This document shows positions 52,437 to 62,943 of a DNA stretch of 64,000 nt, piece after piece. The position numbers were made by a program, and so were the translations under genes. This DNA is from Bordetella ansorpii (GTDB taxonomy: Bacteria > Pseudomonadota > Gammaproteobacteria > Burkholderiales > Burkholderiaceae_B). The stretch's first letter is position 1. Every line of letters begins with the position of its first letter. Under the pieces are notes generated by a model, which saw only the letters and a program-made list of their open reading frames with translations, made no database searches and was not told the origin of the DNA. The stretch spans positions 153,982-217,981 of the forward strand of contig NZ_FKBS01000013.1 of NCBI RefSeq assembly GCF_900078315.1, in the 5' to 3' direction.

Positions 52437-53759
52437 ATGAATGAAGCCGACCATCTCGACCTGCCTCATGCCGCGCAGGCGCGCGGCGAGGTGGCCCTGC
52501 CAGGGTCCAAGAGCATATCCAACCGCGTGCTGCTGCTGGCGGCGCTGGCCGAGGGCGTGACCGACATCACCGGCCTGCTCGATTCCGACGACACGCGCGT
52601 CATGCTGGCCGCGCTGCGCCAGTTGGGCGTGCAGGTCGACGACCACGGCGAGGGCCATGTCACGGTGGGCGGCGCCATGCGCTTTCCCACGCGCCAGGCC
52701 GACCTGTTCCTGGGCAACGCGGGCACCGCCTTCCGTCCGCTGACCGCCGCGCTGGCGCTGACGGGCGGCGATTACCGCCTGTCGGGCGTGCCGCGCATGC
52801 ACGAGCGGCCCATCGGCGACCTGGTCGACGCGCTGCGCGGCCTGGGCGCCGACGTCGATTACCTGGGCCAGGCAGGCTATCCGCCGCTGCACATCAAGGC
52901 GGGCGCGCCGCGCGCCGATGCCCCGGTGCGGGTGCAGGGCAATGTCTCCAGCCAGTTCCTGACTGCGCTGCTGCTGGCCTCGCCGCTGCTGGCGCGCGCC
53001 ACGGGCAAGGACGTCGTCATCGAGGTCGTCGGCGAGCTCATCTCCAAGCCTTACATCGAGATCACGCTGAATCTGATGTCGCGCTACGGCGTGGCCGTGC
53101 GGCGCGACGGCTGGCAGCGCTTCACGGTGGCGGCCGACGCGGCCTATCGCAGCCCGGGCCGCATCGCGGTCGAGGGCGACGCGTCCACCGCCTCGTATTT
53201 CCTGGCGCTGGGCGCCATTGGCGGCGGTCCGCTGCGCGTCACCGGCGTGGATGCCGGCAGCATCCAGGGCGACGTCGCTTTCACCGAGACATTGCGCGCC
53301 ATGGGCGCTACGATCGAATCCGGCGATGGCTGGCTGCAGGCCAGCGGCGTGCGGGTGGCGCAGGGCGAGCGACTGCGCGCGTTCGATGCGGATTTCAACC
53401 TGATCCCCGACGCCGCCATGACGGCCGCGGCGCTGGCCCTGTATGCAGACGGCCCGTGCCGCCTGCGCAACATCGGCAGCTGGCGGGTCAAGGAAACCGA
53501 CCGCATCCACGCCATGCACACCGAGCTGGCCAAGCTGGGCGCGCAGGTGGAGTCGGGGCCGGACTGGCTGCGGGTCACGCCGCCGGCAGCGGGCCAATGG
53601 CGCGATGCGCACATCGGCACCTGGGACGACCACCGCATGGCCATGTGCTTCTCGCTGGCCGCGTTCGGCCCGGCCGCGGTGCGCATCCTGGATCCGGGCT
53701 GCGTCAGCAAGACGTTTCCCGGCTATTTCGACGTCTATGCGAGCCTGGTCAGCTCCTGA
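52437..53759 (+). CDS. aroA: EPSP synthase
   Basis: The 440-residue enzyme makes 5-enolpyruvylshikimate-3-phosphate. It starts with [19 protein letters not shown] (PEP/S3P-binding Lys and Ser), [37 protein letters not shown] (the class I NAGTAxR motif), [17 protein letters not shown] and [19 protein letters not shown]. The NAGTAFRP form has Gly and Pro as in glyphosate-sensitive class I enzymes. It is cytosolic and 30 bases downstream of tyrA. Confidence 0.97.
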   Translation: MNEADHLDLPHAAQARGEVALPGSKSISNRVLLLAALAEGVTDITGLLDSDDTRVMLAALRQLGVQVDDHGEGHVTVGGAMRFPTRQADLFLGNAGTAFRPLTAALALTGGDYRLSGVPRMHERPIGDLVDALRGLGADVDYLGQAGYPPLHIKAGAPRADAPVRVQGNVSSQFLTALLLASPLLARATGKDVVIEVVGELISKPYIEITLNLMSRYGVAVRRDGWQRFTVAADAAYRSPGRIAVEGDASTASYFLALGAIGGGPLRVTGVDAGSIQGDVAFTETLRAMGATIESGDGWLQASGVRVAQGERLRAFDADFNLIPDAAMTAAALALYADGPCRLRNIGSWRVKETDRIHAMHTELAKLGAQVESGPDWLRVTPPAAGQWRDAHIGTWDDHRMAMCFSLAAFGPAAVRILDPGCVSKTFPGYFDVYASLVSS

Positions 53760-53777
53760 ATCGATAGAGGGATTCGC

Positions 53778-54491
53778 ATGAATCAATCCCCCGTGGCGCC
53801 GGCCGACGGCGCCGTACCGGTCATTGCCATCGACGGCCCCACCGCCTCGGGCAAGGGCACCATCGCCCATCGCGTCGCCGACGCCCTGGGCTGGGCGGTG
53901 CTCGACAGCGGCGCGCTATACCGCCTGACCGCCCTGGTCGCCCTCAATCGCGGCATTTCCCCCGACGACGCCCCGGCACTGGCCGAGGCGGCCCGCACGC
54001 TGGACGTGCGTTTCGAGGGCTCGTCCATCCTGCTGGAAGGCCAGGAAGTGGCCGATGCCATCCGCCAGGAGCAGGTCGGCAACCTGGCCTCGCGGATCGC
54101 CGCCTATCCCGCCCTGCGCGAGGCGCTGCTGGCCCGCCAGCGGGCTTTTCGCCAGGCGCCGGGCCTGGTGGCCGACGGCCGCGACATGGGTACGGTGGTG
54201 TTTCCGGACGCCCCATTGAAGATATTTCTGGTGGCGGATGTCGAGGCCAGGGCGCAGAGGCGTTGTAAGCAGTTGATCGACAAGGGAAATCCGGCTAATA
54301 TTGACGACCTGCTCTCCAAGGTGCTGGAAGATCTGCGTGCACGCGATGCGCGCGACTCGCAACGCGCCGCCGCGCCGCTGGTTGCCGCGGCGGATGCCCG
54401 GGAGCTCGATTCGTCGAATCTCACGATCGAGCAAACGGTACAGGCCGTGCTGGATCACTGGCATGCGCGGGCAGGGCAGGCGGAACGGTAA
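53778..54491 (+). CDS. cmk: cytidylate kinase
   Basis: The 237-residue enzyme phosphorylates CMP and dCMP. The P-loop is [20 protein letters not shown], followed by [39 protein letters not shown]-type core ([19 protein letters not shown]), [20 protein letters not shown] and AQRRCKQLI in the lid. It is 18 bases downstream of aroA. From 54492 to 54689 lies the rpsA leader, with no recognised gene. Confidence 0.97.
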   Translation: MNQSPVAPADGAVPVIAIDGPTASGKGTIAHRVADALGWAVLDSGALYRLTALVALNRGISPDDAPALAEAARTLDVRFEGSSILLEGQEVADAIRQEQVGNLASRIAAYPALREALLARQRAFRQAPGLVADGRDMGTVVFPDAPLKIFLVADVEARAQRRCKQLIDKGNPANIDDLLSKVLEDLRARDARDSQRAAAPLVAAADARELDSSNLTIEQTVQAVLDHWHARAGQAER

Positions 54492-54689
54492 TCCGTTCTC
54501 TTGCAAGAGCAGTACCGAGTACCCATATTCTGTATCACAGCTGTAGGCCCTGACGGCCAAGCGCGCATCCCCACGGGACCACCCCGCAAGCATGCGTGAT
54601 GCCGGCAGGTTTCTTTCACTCCGCTGGAGCGGGCAATCCGCCTTGGCGTGTATTCAACCCGGCCATTTTGGCCATGGACGCATAACCTA

Positions 54690-56402
54690 ATGTCTTCCGT
54701 TTCCACTTCCGACTTTGGCGGCGAAAGCTTTGCCGCCCTTTTCGCCGAGAGCCTCAAGAACCAGGACATGAAGTCCGGTGAGGTCATCAGCGCTGAAGTC
54801 GTTCGCATCGACCACAACTTCGTGGTCGTCAACGCCGGCCTGAAGTCCGAGGCGCTGGTTCCCCTGGAAGAGTTCCTGAACGACCAGGGCGAACTCGAAG
54901 TCCAACCCGGCGACTACGTCTCGGTGGCCATCGACTCGCTGGAAAACGGCTACGGCGACACCATCCTGTCGCGTGACCGCGCCAAGCGCCTGTCGGCCTG
55001 GCTGCAACTGGAAACCGCGCTCGAGAACGGCGAGCTGGTTACCGGCACCATCACCGGCAAGGTCAAGGGCGGCCTGACCGTCATGACCAACGGCATCCGC
55101 GCGTTTCTGCCGGGCTCGCTGGTCGACCTGCGCCCCGTCAAGGACACGACGCCGTACGAAGGCAAGACCCTGGAATTCAAGGTCATCAAGCTGGACCGCA
55201 AGCGCAACAACGTCGTGCTGTCGCGCCGCCAGGTGCTGGAAGCCAGCATGGGCGAAGAGCGCCAGAAGCTGCTCGAAACCCTGCACGAAGGTGCCGTGGT
55301 CAAGGGCGTGGTCAAGAACATCACCGACTACGGCGCGTTCGTGGACCTGGGCGGTATCGACGGCCTGCTGCACATCACCGACATGGCATGGCGCCGCGTG
55401 CGTCACCCGTCCGAAGTCCTGCAAGTGGGTCAGGAAGTCGAAGCCAAGGTCCTCAAGTTCGACCAGGAAAAGAGCCGCGTCTCGCTGGGCGTCAAGCAAC
55501 TGGGCGAAGATCCTTGGGTGGGCCTGGCCCGTCGCTACCCGCAGGGCACCCGTCTGTTCGGCAAGGTCACCAACCTGACCGACTACGGCGCGTTCGTGGA
55601 AGTCGAAGCCGGCATCGAAGGCCTGGTGCACGTCTCCGAAATGGACTGGACCAACAAGAACGTCGATCCGCGCAAGGTTGTCACCCTGGGCGAAGAAGTC
55701 GAAGTCATGGTCCTGGAGATCGACGAAGACCGTCGCCGTATCTCGCTGGGCATGAAGCAGTGCCGCCAGAACCCGTGGGAAGAGTTCGCCACCAACTTCA
55801 AGCGTGGCGACAAGGTCCGCGGCGCCATCAAGTCGATCACCGACTTCGGTGTGTTCGTCGGCCTGCCCGGCGGCATCGATGGCCTGGTCCACCTGTCCGA
55901 CCTGTCGTGGACGGAAACCGGCGAAGAAGCCGTGCGCAACTTCAAGAAGGGCGACGAGCTCGAAGCCGTGGTTCTGGGCATCGACACCGACAAGGAACGC
56001 ATCTCGCTGGGCATCAAGCAGCTGGAAGGCGACCCCTTCAACAACTTCGTGGCTACCTATGACAAGGGCGCCGTCGTTCCTGGCACGATCAAGTCGGTCG
56101 AAGCCAAGGGCGCCGTCATCACCCTGTCCGTGGACGTCGAAGGCTACCTGCGCGCTTCCGAAATCTCGGCTGGCCGTGTCGAAGACGCCACCACCGTGCT
56201 GAAGGCCGGCGAGAACGTCGAAGCCATGATCATCAACGTCGACCGCAAGGCGCGTTCGATCCAGCTGTCGATCAAGGCTCGCGACAACGCCGAAACCGCT
56301 GAAACCATCCAACGCATGTCGGATGCCAGCGCTTCGTCGGGCACCACCAACCTGGGCGCCCTGCTGAAGGCCAAGCTGGACCAACAGCGTAACGACGGTT
56401 GA
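54690..56402 (+). CDS. rpsA: 30S ribosomal protein S1
   Basis: The 570-residue protein unfolds mRNA on the small ribosomal subunit. It has six S1 repeats, seen in [99 protein letters not shown] and [20 protein letters not shown]. The ATG at 54690 fits the family start [17 protein letters not shown]. Codon choice is more restricted than in neighbours, in line with high expression. A 198-base leader precedes it, where S1 commonly represses itself. It is three bases before ihfB. Confidence 0.97.
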   Translation: MSSVSTSDFGGESFAALFAESLKNQDMKSGEVISAEVVRIDHNFVVVNAGLKSEALVPLEEFLNDQGELEVQPGDYVSVAIDSLENGYGDTILSRDRAKRLSAWLQLETALENGELVTGTITGKVKGGLTVMTNGIRAFLPGSLVDLRPVKDTTPYEGKTLEFKVIKLDRKRNNVVLSRRQVLEASMGEERQKLLETLHEGAVVKGVVKNITDYGAFVDLGGIDGLLHITDMAWRRVRHPSEVLQVGQEVEAKVLKFDQEKSRVSLGVKQLGEDPWVGLARRYPQGTRLFGKVTNLTDYGAFVEVEAGIEGLVHVSEMDWTNKNVDPRKVVTLGEEVEVMVLEIDEDRRRISLGMKQCRQNPWEEFATNFKRGDKVRGAIKSITDFGVFVGLPGGIDGLVHLSDLSWTETGEEAVRNFKKGDELEAVVLGIDTDKERISLGIKQLEGDPFNNFVATYDKGAVVPGTIKSVEAKGAVITLSVDVEGYLRASEISAGRVEDATTVLKAGENVEAMIINVDRKARSIQLSIKARDNAETAETIQRMSDASASSGTTNLGALLKAKLDQQRNDG

Positions 56403-56405
56403 TAA

Positions 56406-56771
56406 GTGACCAAGTCGGAGCTGATCGCCGCGCTGGCGGCCCGCTATCCCCAGTTGGCCGCCCGCGACACCGATTACGCCGTCAAGACCATGCTTGACGC
56501 GATGACCCAGGCCCTGGCCTCGGGTCAACGCATCGAGATCCGTGGTTTCGGCAGCTTTTCGTTGTCGCAACGGTCGCCAAGGATCGGGCGCAACCCCAAG
56601 TCGGGCGAACAAGTGCTGGTGCCTGGTAAGCAGGTGCCGCACTTCAAGGCCGGCAAGGAACTGCGCGAACGCGTGGATCTGGTTGCCAGCGAGCGGGACG
56701 GCGCGGCCGCGTCGGGTTCTGTGGATTCCGATCCGCAGGCCTCGACGATGGACATGCATGCGATGCACTGA
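56406..56771 (+). CDS. ihfB: integration host factor subunit beta, extended C terminus
   Basis: The 121-residue DNA-bending protein of the HU/IHF family has [60 protein letters not shown] and [20 protein letters not shown] with the intercalating Pro. The usual length is about 94; here a Ser/Asp-rich tail [20 protein letters not shown] and DMHAMH adds some 25 residues. A GTG start three bases after rpsA suggests translational coupling. It is the last gene of the operon. Confidence 0.95.
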   Translation: MTKSELIAALAARYPQLAARDTDYAVKTMLDAMTQALASGQRIEIRGFGSFSLSQRSPRIGRNPKSGEQVLVPGKQVPHFKAGKELRERVDLVASERDGAAASGSVDSDPQASTMDMHAMH

Positions 56772-56798
56772 CTGAAGCACTTCGACCCGGCAATACCC

Positions 56799-56828
56799 CA
56801 GAAGGCCCTCCATTTGGAGGGCCTTCTG
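56799..56828 (+). terminator. terminator of the gyrA-ihfB operon
   Basis: CAGAAGGCCCTCC (56799-56811) and GGAGGGCCTTCTG (56816-56828) make a perfect 13-bp stem with an ATTT loop, followed by TCTTT. It lies 27 bases after ihfB. Confidence 0.88.
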
Positions 56829-56906
56829 TCTTTGGGGCGGGTAGCGGGAGCCAGGAACTCCCGGCCGCATCGGCCTGGACGGCCCGCCCATCCCTGCGGT
56901 GGTTGC

Positions 56907-59840
56907 TCAGCCTGCCGGTTGCGGCTCCGGCAGATAAGAGGCCACGTCCACCTCGTCGATCTGCTGCGCCGCAAGATAAGTTTCCGCGTAGCGTTGAAAA
57001 ACCCCCGAGGTCAGGAACAGCTTGAACAGGTCGCCGTCGATGTGCCCGCGATCGCGGAAGCCCGCCAGGATATGCACCGCCTCCGACAGCGGCTTGGCCT
57101 TCTTGTAGGGCCGATCGGAGGACGTGAGCGCCTCGAAGATGTCGGCGATGGCCATGATGCGCGCCGGAATCGACAACTGGTCGGCGCGCAGCCGGCGCGG
57201 ATAGCCCGTGCCGGTCAGCGTTTCGTGGTGCGTGCCCGCGTACTCGGGCACGCGCTGCAGATTGGGCGGCAGCGGCAACTGGTCGAGCATCACGATGGTC
57301 TGGATGATGTGCTCGTTGATCTTGAAGCGTTCTTCCGGCGTCAGTGTGCCGCGCTCGATGGTCAGGTTGTGCAGCTCGCCGAAGTTGTACAGGTCCTTGG
57401 GCACTTCCATGCGGAAGCCGTAGCGTTCGTCGTAGCGGTTGCGGTCGGTGCGCGGCACGACGTGTTCGGGCCGGTCGGCCAGCAGGTGTTCGCGTACCGG
57501 CAGCTCTGGCACGGGCAGTTCCGCCATGCGGTCCTGTTCGGCATAGGACAGGCCGATGCGGTCGTCGAAATAACGCAGCCAGGTGCGCTCGCCGATCTGG
57601 CGCAGCCGTTCGGCCGTGCCGGGGGCCATGGCTTCGCCGCCGATGTTGCATTGGGCGATGAAGGCATAGTCTTCATGCAACTGCGCGCGCAGCGTCTCGT
57701 AATCGCGTTGCGCGCCCGAGGCATCGGTGCCCGACAGCAGCGACTGCAGGCGCTGGATCTCGGCGTCGCGCAGCAACACCTCGAAGCGGGTACGGATCTC
57801 GTGGATGCGGTTGTAGATGGTTTCCAGCTTGGTGGCCTTGTCCACCACGTGCTCCGGCGTGGTGACCTTGCCGCAATCGTGCAGCCAGGTGCCGATGCGG
57901 AACTCGCGCCATTCGTCGTCGGTCTCGAAGCGGAAGTCGGCCAGCGGACCGCTCTTCACCTCGCAGGCCTCTTCGGCCAGCATGCGGGCCAGTTCGGGCA
58001 CACGGGCGCAATGCGCGCCCGTATAGGCGCTCTTGGCATCGATGGCGCCGGCAATCAGCTTGAGCATCGAATCCATCAGCTCGCGCTGCGAGGCGATCAG
58101 GTTCAGGTTTTCCAGCGCGATGCCGGCCTGCGCCGCCAGCGTCTGCGCATAACGCACCGTTTCGGCGTCGAAGTTCACGTCGCCGTGGCCGGACAGCACC
58201 AGCACGCCCAGCGGCTTGTCGCCGCGCGCCAGCACCGGCACCGCCAGCAGCGCGCTGGGTTCGCCGCCCGGCAGCAGGCGCTGCACGCCCAGGTCGAATT
58301 CGTGCACGGAGCTGTCCAGCCGCAACGGCCGTTTGTGCGTCAGTGCCCACACACAGGGATCCAGCGGCGTGTCTTCCGAGGATACGTGCAGGGCAGGGGT
58401 GGGCCAGTCGTGATTGTCCTCGAACGCATGCGCGGCCAGTTGCAGCGTATCGGGGCGGATACATAGCCAGAACTGGCCGGCATGCGCATGCCCCAGTTGG
58501 CAGGCGCTTTCCAGGATCTGGCTTAGTACCGTGTCGCGGCTACGGCGCGACGCCAGTTGCATGCCGCTGTCCAGCAGGCGCTGCAGGTTGACGCGGGCGT
58601 CGTCCAGCGCCTGCGTGCGCTGCCGGATGGCCGTCTTCATCGTGTGCTGGGCACGGCCCAGCAGGTCGATCTCGTGGAAGATCGAGTGGACCGTGCGCTC
58701 GCCGCCGAAATCCAGGCGCTGGATGCGCTCTGCCTCGGCGGCCAGCCGCTCCAGCGCGCCGGAGATGCGCCGGGCCACCAGATAGGTCAGCGGCAGGCAC
58801 AGCGCCAGGATCGCAATGCCATACAGCAGCAGGCCGTTACGGGCGGTATCCACCGAACCGGTGTACAGATTCATCGGCGCGAAGGCCACGACATGAATGG
58901 CGGTGCGGGGCGTGATGGCCACCGAGCGGCTGGCGTAGGCCAGGTCGGCGCCGTCCACGTTGATGATCTGCGTGCCGTTTTGCCGCAGCAATTGCGCCGC
59001 CTGCAGGAACAGGGGGTTGGTCGTGCGCGAGGCGAGCTGCGTCGCCTCGATCTGGGGGGCGTTGAAATTGCGGCTGGCGTGGGTGGCCAGCACGCGGCCC
59101 CGGTCGTCAGTGATCAGGATGCCGCCGTCGCGGCCTTCCAGCGAATCCGCGGCGAAGCTTTCCAGGTCGCCCAGCGAGACGTCCGCGCCGAATACCCCAT
59201 TGCCCTCGCGCAGCGCACGCGACAAGGTCAGGCCCAGCCCCTGCAGCGAGTCGTAGACATAGGGATCCGTGATGTGCACGCCCGACGTGGCCAGGGCGCT
59301 GTCGTACCAGGGGCGCGAGCTCGGCACGTAGGTGGCCGGGTTGACCAGCGTGCCCAGTTCTTTTTCGTTGTTGGCCAGGAAGCGATAGGTTTCGGTTCGC
59401 TCGGTGGGATCGATCAGGCGGACGGCGTAGTAAGTGCCTGCCGGTGCATGGATGCGGTCGGCGATGCGGGTATCGCCGCGCACGCCGATCACCTGCAGGA
59501 ATGCGCCGTTGCCGAAGCCGTAGTACAGGCTGTAGATACGCGGATGCGCACGCAGGGAGGCCGTCAGGGCGGGCACCAGCGTGGTTTCGTTGATCCTGCC
59601 GTCGGCCAGGACCTGCTGCGGCAACAGTATCGACTGCGCGTCGACCACGTCCGCGGCGTTGGCCAGCACGGCCTGCAACTGGTCGGCGTTGCGCTGCGCG
59701 ATCAGCGAGAACACCGTGCTGGCGCTGTCCTCGGACAGGTTGCGCAGCTTGGACATGGAGAACACGATCATGACCGTCGTCAGTGCCAGCACGAACGCGC
59801 CCAGCAACATGGTGGGCAGCAGGTGAAAGCGGACTTTCAT
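56907..59840 (-). CDS. membrane sensor with Cache, HAMP, GAF and HD-GYP domains
   Basis: The 977-residue protein has an N-terminal transmembrane helix, a periplasmic Cache-like region (PSSRPWYDSALATSGVHITD, TDPYVYDSLQGLGLTLS), a second helix near 350, a HAMP segment (RRISGALERLAAEAERIQRL), a GAF domain (about 440-600) and an HD-GYP domain. The HD core is GTWLHDCGKVTTPEHVVDKA (His654) and the GYP part is HHETLTGTGYPRRLRADQLS (His871), linked by about 200 residues, more than usual. HD-GYP enzymes hydrolyse cyclic di-GMP; catalytic motifs are kept, so activity is plausible. The ATG at 59840 has AGGA upstream. Confidence 0.88.
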   Translation of the reverse strand: MKVRFHLLPTMLLGAFVLALTTVMIVFSMSKLRNLSEDSASTVFSLIAQRNADQLQAVLANAADVVDAQSILLPQQVLADGRINETTLVPALTASLRAHPRIYSLYYGFGNGAFLQVIGVRGDTRIADRIHAPAGTYYAVRLIDPTERTETYRFLANNEKELGTLVNPATYVPSSRPWYDSALATSGVHITDPYVYDSLQGLGLTLSRALREGNGVFGADVSLGDLESFAADSLEGRDGGILITDDRGRVLATHASRNFNAPQIEATQLASRTTNPLFLQAAQLLRQNGTQIINVDGADLAYASRSVAITPRTAIHVVAFAPMNLYTGSVDTARNGLLLYGIAILALCLPLTYLVARRISGALERLAAEAERIQRLDFGGERTVHSIFHEIDLLGRAQHTMKTAIRQRTQALDDARVNLQRLLDSGMQLASRRSRDTVLSQILESACQLGHAHAGQFWLCIRPDTLQLAAHAFEDNHDWPTPALHVSSEDTPLDPCVWALTHKRPLRLDSSVHEFDLGVQRLLPGGEPSALLAVPVLARGDKPLGVLVLSGHGDVNFDAETVRYAQTLAAQAGIALENLNLIASQRELMDSMLKLIAGAIDAKSAYTGAHCARVPELARMLAEEACEVKSGPLADFRFETDDEWREFRIGTWLHDCGKVTTPEHVVDKATKLETIYNRIHEIRTRFEVLLRDAEIQRLQSLLSGTDASGAQRDYETLRAQLHEDYAFIAQCNIGGEAMAPGTAERLRQIGERTWLRYFDDRIGLSYAEQDRMAELPVPELPVREHLLADRPEHVVPRTDRNRYDERYGFRMEVPKDLYNFGELHNLTIERGTLTPEERFKINEHIIQTIVMLDQLPLPPNLQRVPEYAGTHHETLTGTGYPRRLRADQLSIPARIMAIADIFEALTSSDRPYKKAKPLSEAVHILAGFRDRGHIDGDLFKLFLTSGVFQRYAETYLAAQQIDEVDVASYLPEPQPAG

Positions 59841-60066
59841 GAGGTGAGTTCCTACGCGAAGACGCCATGGACCGATGCCCAATGCGATCGTAAAGGATAC
59901 TGCGGCAATTAGACACCGATAGTTACAACAAGCGTGAAAACTGTCGGCGGCTCCATAGGATTAACCCCTAATGCCATGAGGACTGCACCGGTGTGGTGCG
60001 AGCGTTCAGGGGCGATTCGGCCCGTGAGGGCAGGGGAAGGCACCGGGTAGCAAGGGCCGGCGCCGC

Positions 60067-60092
60067 GAGGCCCGATCTTGCGACCGGGCCTC
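60067..60092 (-). terminator. possible terminator hairpin after the dehydrogenase
   Basis: GAGGCCCG (60067-60074) and CGGGCCTC (60085-60092) form an 8-bp stem just past the minus-strand dehydrogenase stop. No U run follows. The rest of 59841-60100 contains no gene that I recognise. Confidence 0.4.
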
Positions 60093-60100
60093 GATGGCGA

Positions 60101-61186
60101 TCAGACCGCCTCGATGGCGCGGGCGATGGCCAGGCCGGCCTCGGTGGTCGAGGCGCGGCCGCCCAGGTCGGGCGTGACGTCGCCGTCCAGCAGCGTCTTC
60201 TCGATGGCGCGCAGGATGGTGTCGTGCGCCTCGCGGTACTTGCCTTCGCCGTGGCCCAGGAAATCCAGCATCATCGCGCCCGACCAGATCATGCCGATGG
60301 GGTTGGCGATGTTCTTGCCGTAGATGTCGGGGGCCGAACCGTGCACGGGCTCGAACAGCGAAGGGAACTTGCGCTCGGGGTTCAGGTTGGCCGACGGGGC
60401 GATGCCGATGGTGCCGGTGCACGCCGGACCCAGGTCGGACAGGATGTCGCCGAACAGGTTCGAGGCCACCACCACGTCGAAGCGTTCCGGACTGAGGACG
60501 AAGCGCGCGGCCAGGATGTCGACGTGGTATTTGTCCCAGCGGACGTCCGGGTAATGCTTGGCCATGGCTTCGACGCGTTCGTCCCAGTAGGGCATGCTGA
60601 TCGAGATGCCGTTGGACTTGGTGGCCGAGGTCAGGTGCTTCTTGGGGCGGCTTTGCGCCAGGTCGAAGGCGTACTTCAGGATGCGGTCGGTGCCGCGGCG
60701 CGTGAAGATCGACTCCTGCAGCACGAATTCCTGCTCGGTGCCCTCGAACATGCGGCCGCCCACCGACGAGTACTCGCCCTCGGTGTTCTCGCGCACCACG
60801 TAGAAATCGATGTCGCCGGGCTTGCGGCCGGCCAGCGGCGAGGGCACGCCGGGCATCAGGCGCACCGGGCGCAGGTTCACGTACTCGTCGAACTGGCGGC
60901 GGAATTTCAGCAGCGAGCCCCACAGCGAGATATGGTCGGGCACCGTGTCGGGCCAGCCCACCGCGCCGAAGAACAGCGCCTCGCAGTCTTTCAACTGGTC
61001 GTACCAGTCGGGCGGCATCATGTCGCCATGCTCGGCGTAGTAGTCGCAACTGGCCCAATCGATGTGCTTGAGTTCCAGCTGGATGCCAAAACGCCTGGCG
61101 GTGGCTTCCAGCGCGCGCACGCCTTCGGGCATGACTTCCTTGCCGATTCCGTCTCCGGGAATGACTGCGATCTTGTGAGTTTTCAA
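60101..61186 (-). CDS. tartrate / D-malate dehydrogenase
   Basis: The 361-residue enzyme of the isopropylmalate/isocitrate dehydrogenase family oxidises and decarboxylates tartrate or D-malate with NAD+ and Mn2+. It begins KTHKIAVIPGDGIGKEVMPE and has WASCDYYAEHGDMMPPDWYD, LFFGAVGWPDTVPDHISLWG, YVNLRPVRLMPGVPSPL, RENTEGEYSSVGGR, SNLFGDILSDLGPACTGTIG and FEPVHGSAPDIYGKNIANP. The CDYYxEHG and GWPDTVPDHISLWG segments mark the TtuC/DmlA subgroup rather than LeuB. It is monocistronic and divergent from lapA. Confidence 0.92.
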   Translation of the reverse strand: MKTHKIAVIPGDGIGKEVMPEGVRALEATARRFGIQLELKHIDWASCDYYAEHGDMMPPDWYDQLKDCEALFFGAVGWPDTVPDHISLWGSLLKFRRQFDEYVNLRPVRLMPGVPSPLAGRKPGDIDFYVVRENTEGEYSSVGGRMFEGTEQEFVLQESIFTRRGTDRILKYAFDLAQSRPKKHLTSATKSNGISISMPYWDERVEAMAKHYPDVRWDKYHVDILAARFVLSPERFDVVVASNLFGDILSDLGPACTGTIGIAPSANLNPERKFPSLFEPVHGSAPDIYGKNIANPIGMIWSGAMMLDFLGHGEGKYREAHDTILRAIEKTLLDGDVTPDLGGRASTTEAGLAIARAIEAV

Positions 61187-61344
61187 GGCGACCTCTGGTT
61201 GTGGTGCGGACAGTAGGGGGATGCAAAAAAGCCCGGCGGCAAGCCATGTGCCGCGAACCGATCCATCATAAACGCAGCCGCGCGGGCAGCGCGCGGCGGG
61301 TTGCGCTTACAATCTATGTCTCGATTTTCTAGGAGCATCGCGCC

Positions 61345-61671
61345 ATGCGCTATCTCGTCTGGGCCCTGCGGCTGCTGGTTTTCGTTGCGGTGCTGATGTT
61401 CGCCCTCAAGAACACCGAGCCGGTCGCCGTCAAGTTCTACGCCGATTACGTCGTGCAGAACGTTCCCTTGATCGTGGTGATGCTGGCCGCCTTCGTGGTC
61501 GGCGCCCTGTTCGGCCTGCTGCTCAGCGTGCCTGCCACCATGCGCCGCCGCCGCGAGGCCATCCGCCTGCGCCGCGAGGTCGATCGCCTGCAGGCGCAAC
61601 TGAACGGCGGCCCGGCGCCCGCCCCGGCGACGGTCGCGCCCGAGTCCGTGGCGCCCATGTCGCCGCTGTAA
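61345..61671 (+). CDS. lapA: LapA-domain lipopolysaccharide assembly protein
   Basis: The 108-residue inner-membrane protein has two hydrophobic helices (VWALRLLVFVAVLMFALKNT and NVPLIVVMLAAFVVGALFGL), then a basic cytosolic helix RRRREAIRLRREVDRLQAQL and a Pro/Ala tail. This is the DUF1049/LapA layout. LapA works with LapB to control LpxC turnover and LPS assembly. GGAGC lies upstream of the ATG. It is 48 bases from lapB. Confidence 0.9.
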   Translation: MRYLVWALRLLVFVAVLMFALKNTEPVAVKFYADYVVQNVPLIVVMLAAFVVGALFGLLLSVPATMRRRREAIRLRREVDRLQAQLNGGPAPAPATVAPESVAPMSPL

Positions 61672-61719
61672 GCGGGCCTTGCGGCCTGTCCGTCCTGATT
61701 TTCCGCACGAGTCCGAAAC

Positions 61720-62943
61720 GTGGATTTTGAACCCTGGTGGTTGATTTTCCTGCCCATGCTGTTCGCATTGGGCTGGCTGGCGGCGCGGTTCGATTTCAGG
61801 CAGATGCTGCGCGAGACGCGCACGCTGCCCGATTCGTATTTTCGCGGCCTGAATTTCCTGCTTAACGAAGAACCCGACCGCGCCATCGACGCCTTCGTCG
61901 AGGTCGCCAAGCTCGACCCGGAAACCACCGAGCTGCACTTTGCGCTGGGCAGCCTGTTCCGGCGCCGTGGCGAAATGGAGCGCGCCATCCGCGTGCACCA
62001 GAGCCTGCTCAACCGCTCCGACCTGCCCGTGGTCGAGCGTGACCACGCCCAGCACGAATTGGCCCAGGATTTCCTGAAGGCCGGCATGCTGGATCGCGCC
62101 GAGAGCGCCTTCGGCCAGTTGAAGGACACGCGCTATGCGCTGCCCGCGCTGCGCTCGCTGATCCGCATCTACGAGTCCGAGCACGACTGGGGCCGCGCCA
62201 TCGAGGCCGTCAAGAACCTGCAGGCCCTGGCCGACGAGCCGGTGCCGCAGATCGTGCACTACCACTGCGAACTGGCCCAGACGGCGCTGGGCGCCAAGCC
62301 GGCCCCCGACCTGGAAACCGCCCACTCCGCGCTGGATGCCGCCGACAACGCGGCCCAGGCTGCCGAGCGCGCGGGCCATGCGCCCAAGGGCGGCCGGGTG
62401 CGCATCGCCATGCTGCGGGCCAAGCTGGCGGCCATCGAGAACGATCCCAAGGCCGAGCGCCTGTACCTGGGTTCGGTGCTGTCCGAGGCCCCGGAATTCG
62501 CGGGCCTGGTCGCCGAGTCGCTGCTGGCCAACTACCGCAACGCCGGCCAGCCGGCCGAAGGCCTGGAAGCCCTGCGCCGCCAGTACGAGCGCCATGCCTC
62601 GCTGGACCTGTTCAACGTAGTGTTCCGCGAGCTGCGCGTGCAGCAGGGCGGCGGCCCCGCCTGGACCTTCGCCCGCGAGGCCCTGCGCCATCATCCCTCG
62701 CTGCTGGGCCTGGACAGGCTGCTCGAGGCCGAACTGGCCACGCCGGCCGACGCGCCCAAGGATGCCGCGGTGCCCGGGGGCGACCTGGGCCTCTTGCGCA
62801 GCCTGATCCACAAGCATACGCAGCGCCTGGACCGCTATTCCTGCCGGTCCTGCGGCTTCCAGCCGCGCCGCTTCTACTGGCAATGCCCCGGCTGCAACGC
62901 CTGGGAAACCTACGCACCGCGCCGCCTGGAAGAACTTCAATGA
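61720..62943 (+). CDS. lapB: LPS assembly protein LapB (YciM), TPR-rubredoxin protein
   Basis: The 407-residue protein has an N-terminal membrane anchor ([20 protein letters not shown]), TPR repeats ([60 protein letters not shown]) and a C-terminal rubredoxin-like zinc/iron site [21 protein letters not shown] with two CxxC pairs. It guides FtsH toward LpxC and so limits lipid A synthesis. The GTG start at 61720 gives the membrane anchor. Its stop overlaps the rfaE start (ATGA). Confidence 0.95.
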   Translation: MDFEPWWLIFLPMLFALGWLAARFDFRQMLRETRTLPDSYFRGLNFLLNEEPDRAIDAFVEVAKLDPETTELHFALGSLFRRRGEMERAIRVHQSLLNRSDLPVVERDHAQHELAQDFLKAGMLDRAESAFGQLKDTRYALPALRSLIRIYESEHDWGRAIEAVKNLQALADEPVPQIVHYHCELAQTALGAKPAPDLETAHSALDAADNAAQAAERAGHAPKGGRVRIAMLRAKLAAIENDPKAERLYLGSVLSEAPEFAGLVAESLLANYRNAGQPAEGLEALRRQYERHASLDLFNVVFRELRVQQGGGPAWTFAREALRHHPSLLGLDRLLEAELATPADAPKDAAVPGGDLGLLRSLIHKHTQRLDRYSCRSCGFQPRRFYWQCPGCNAWETYAPRRLEELQ

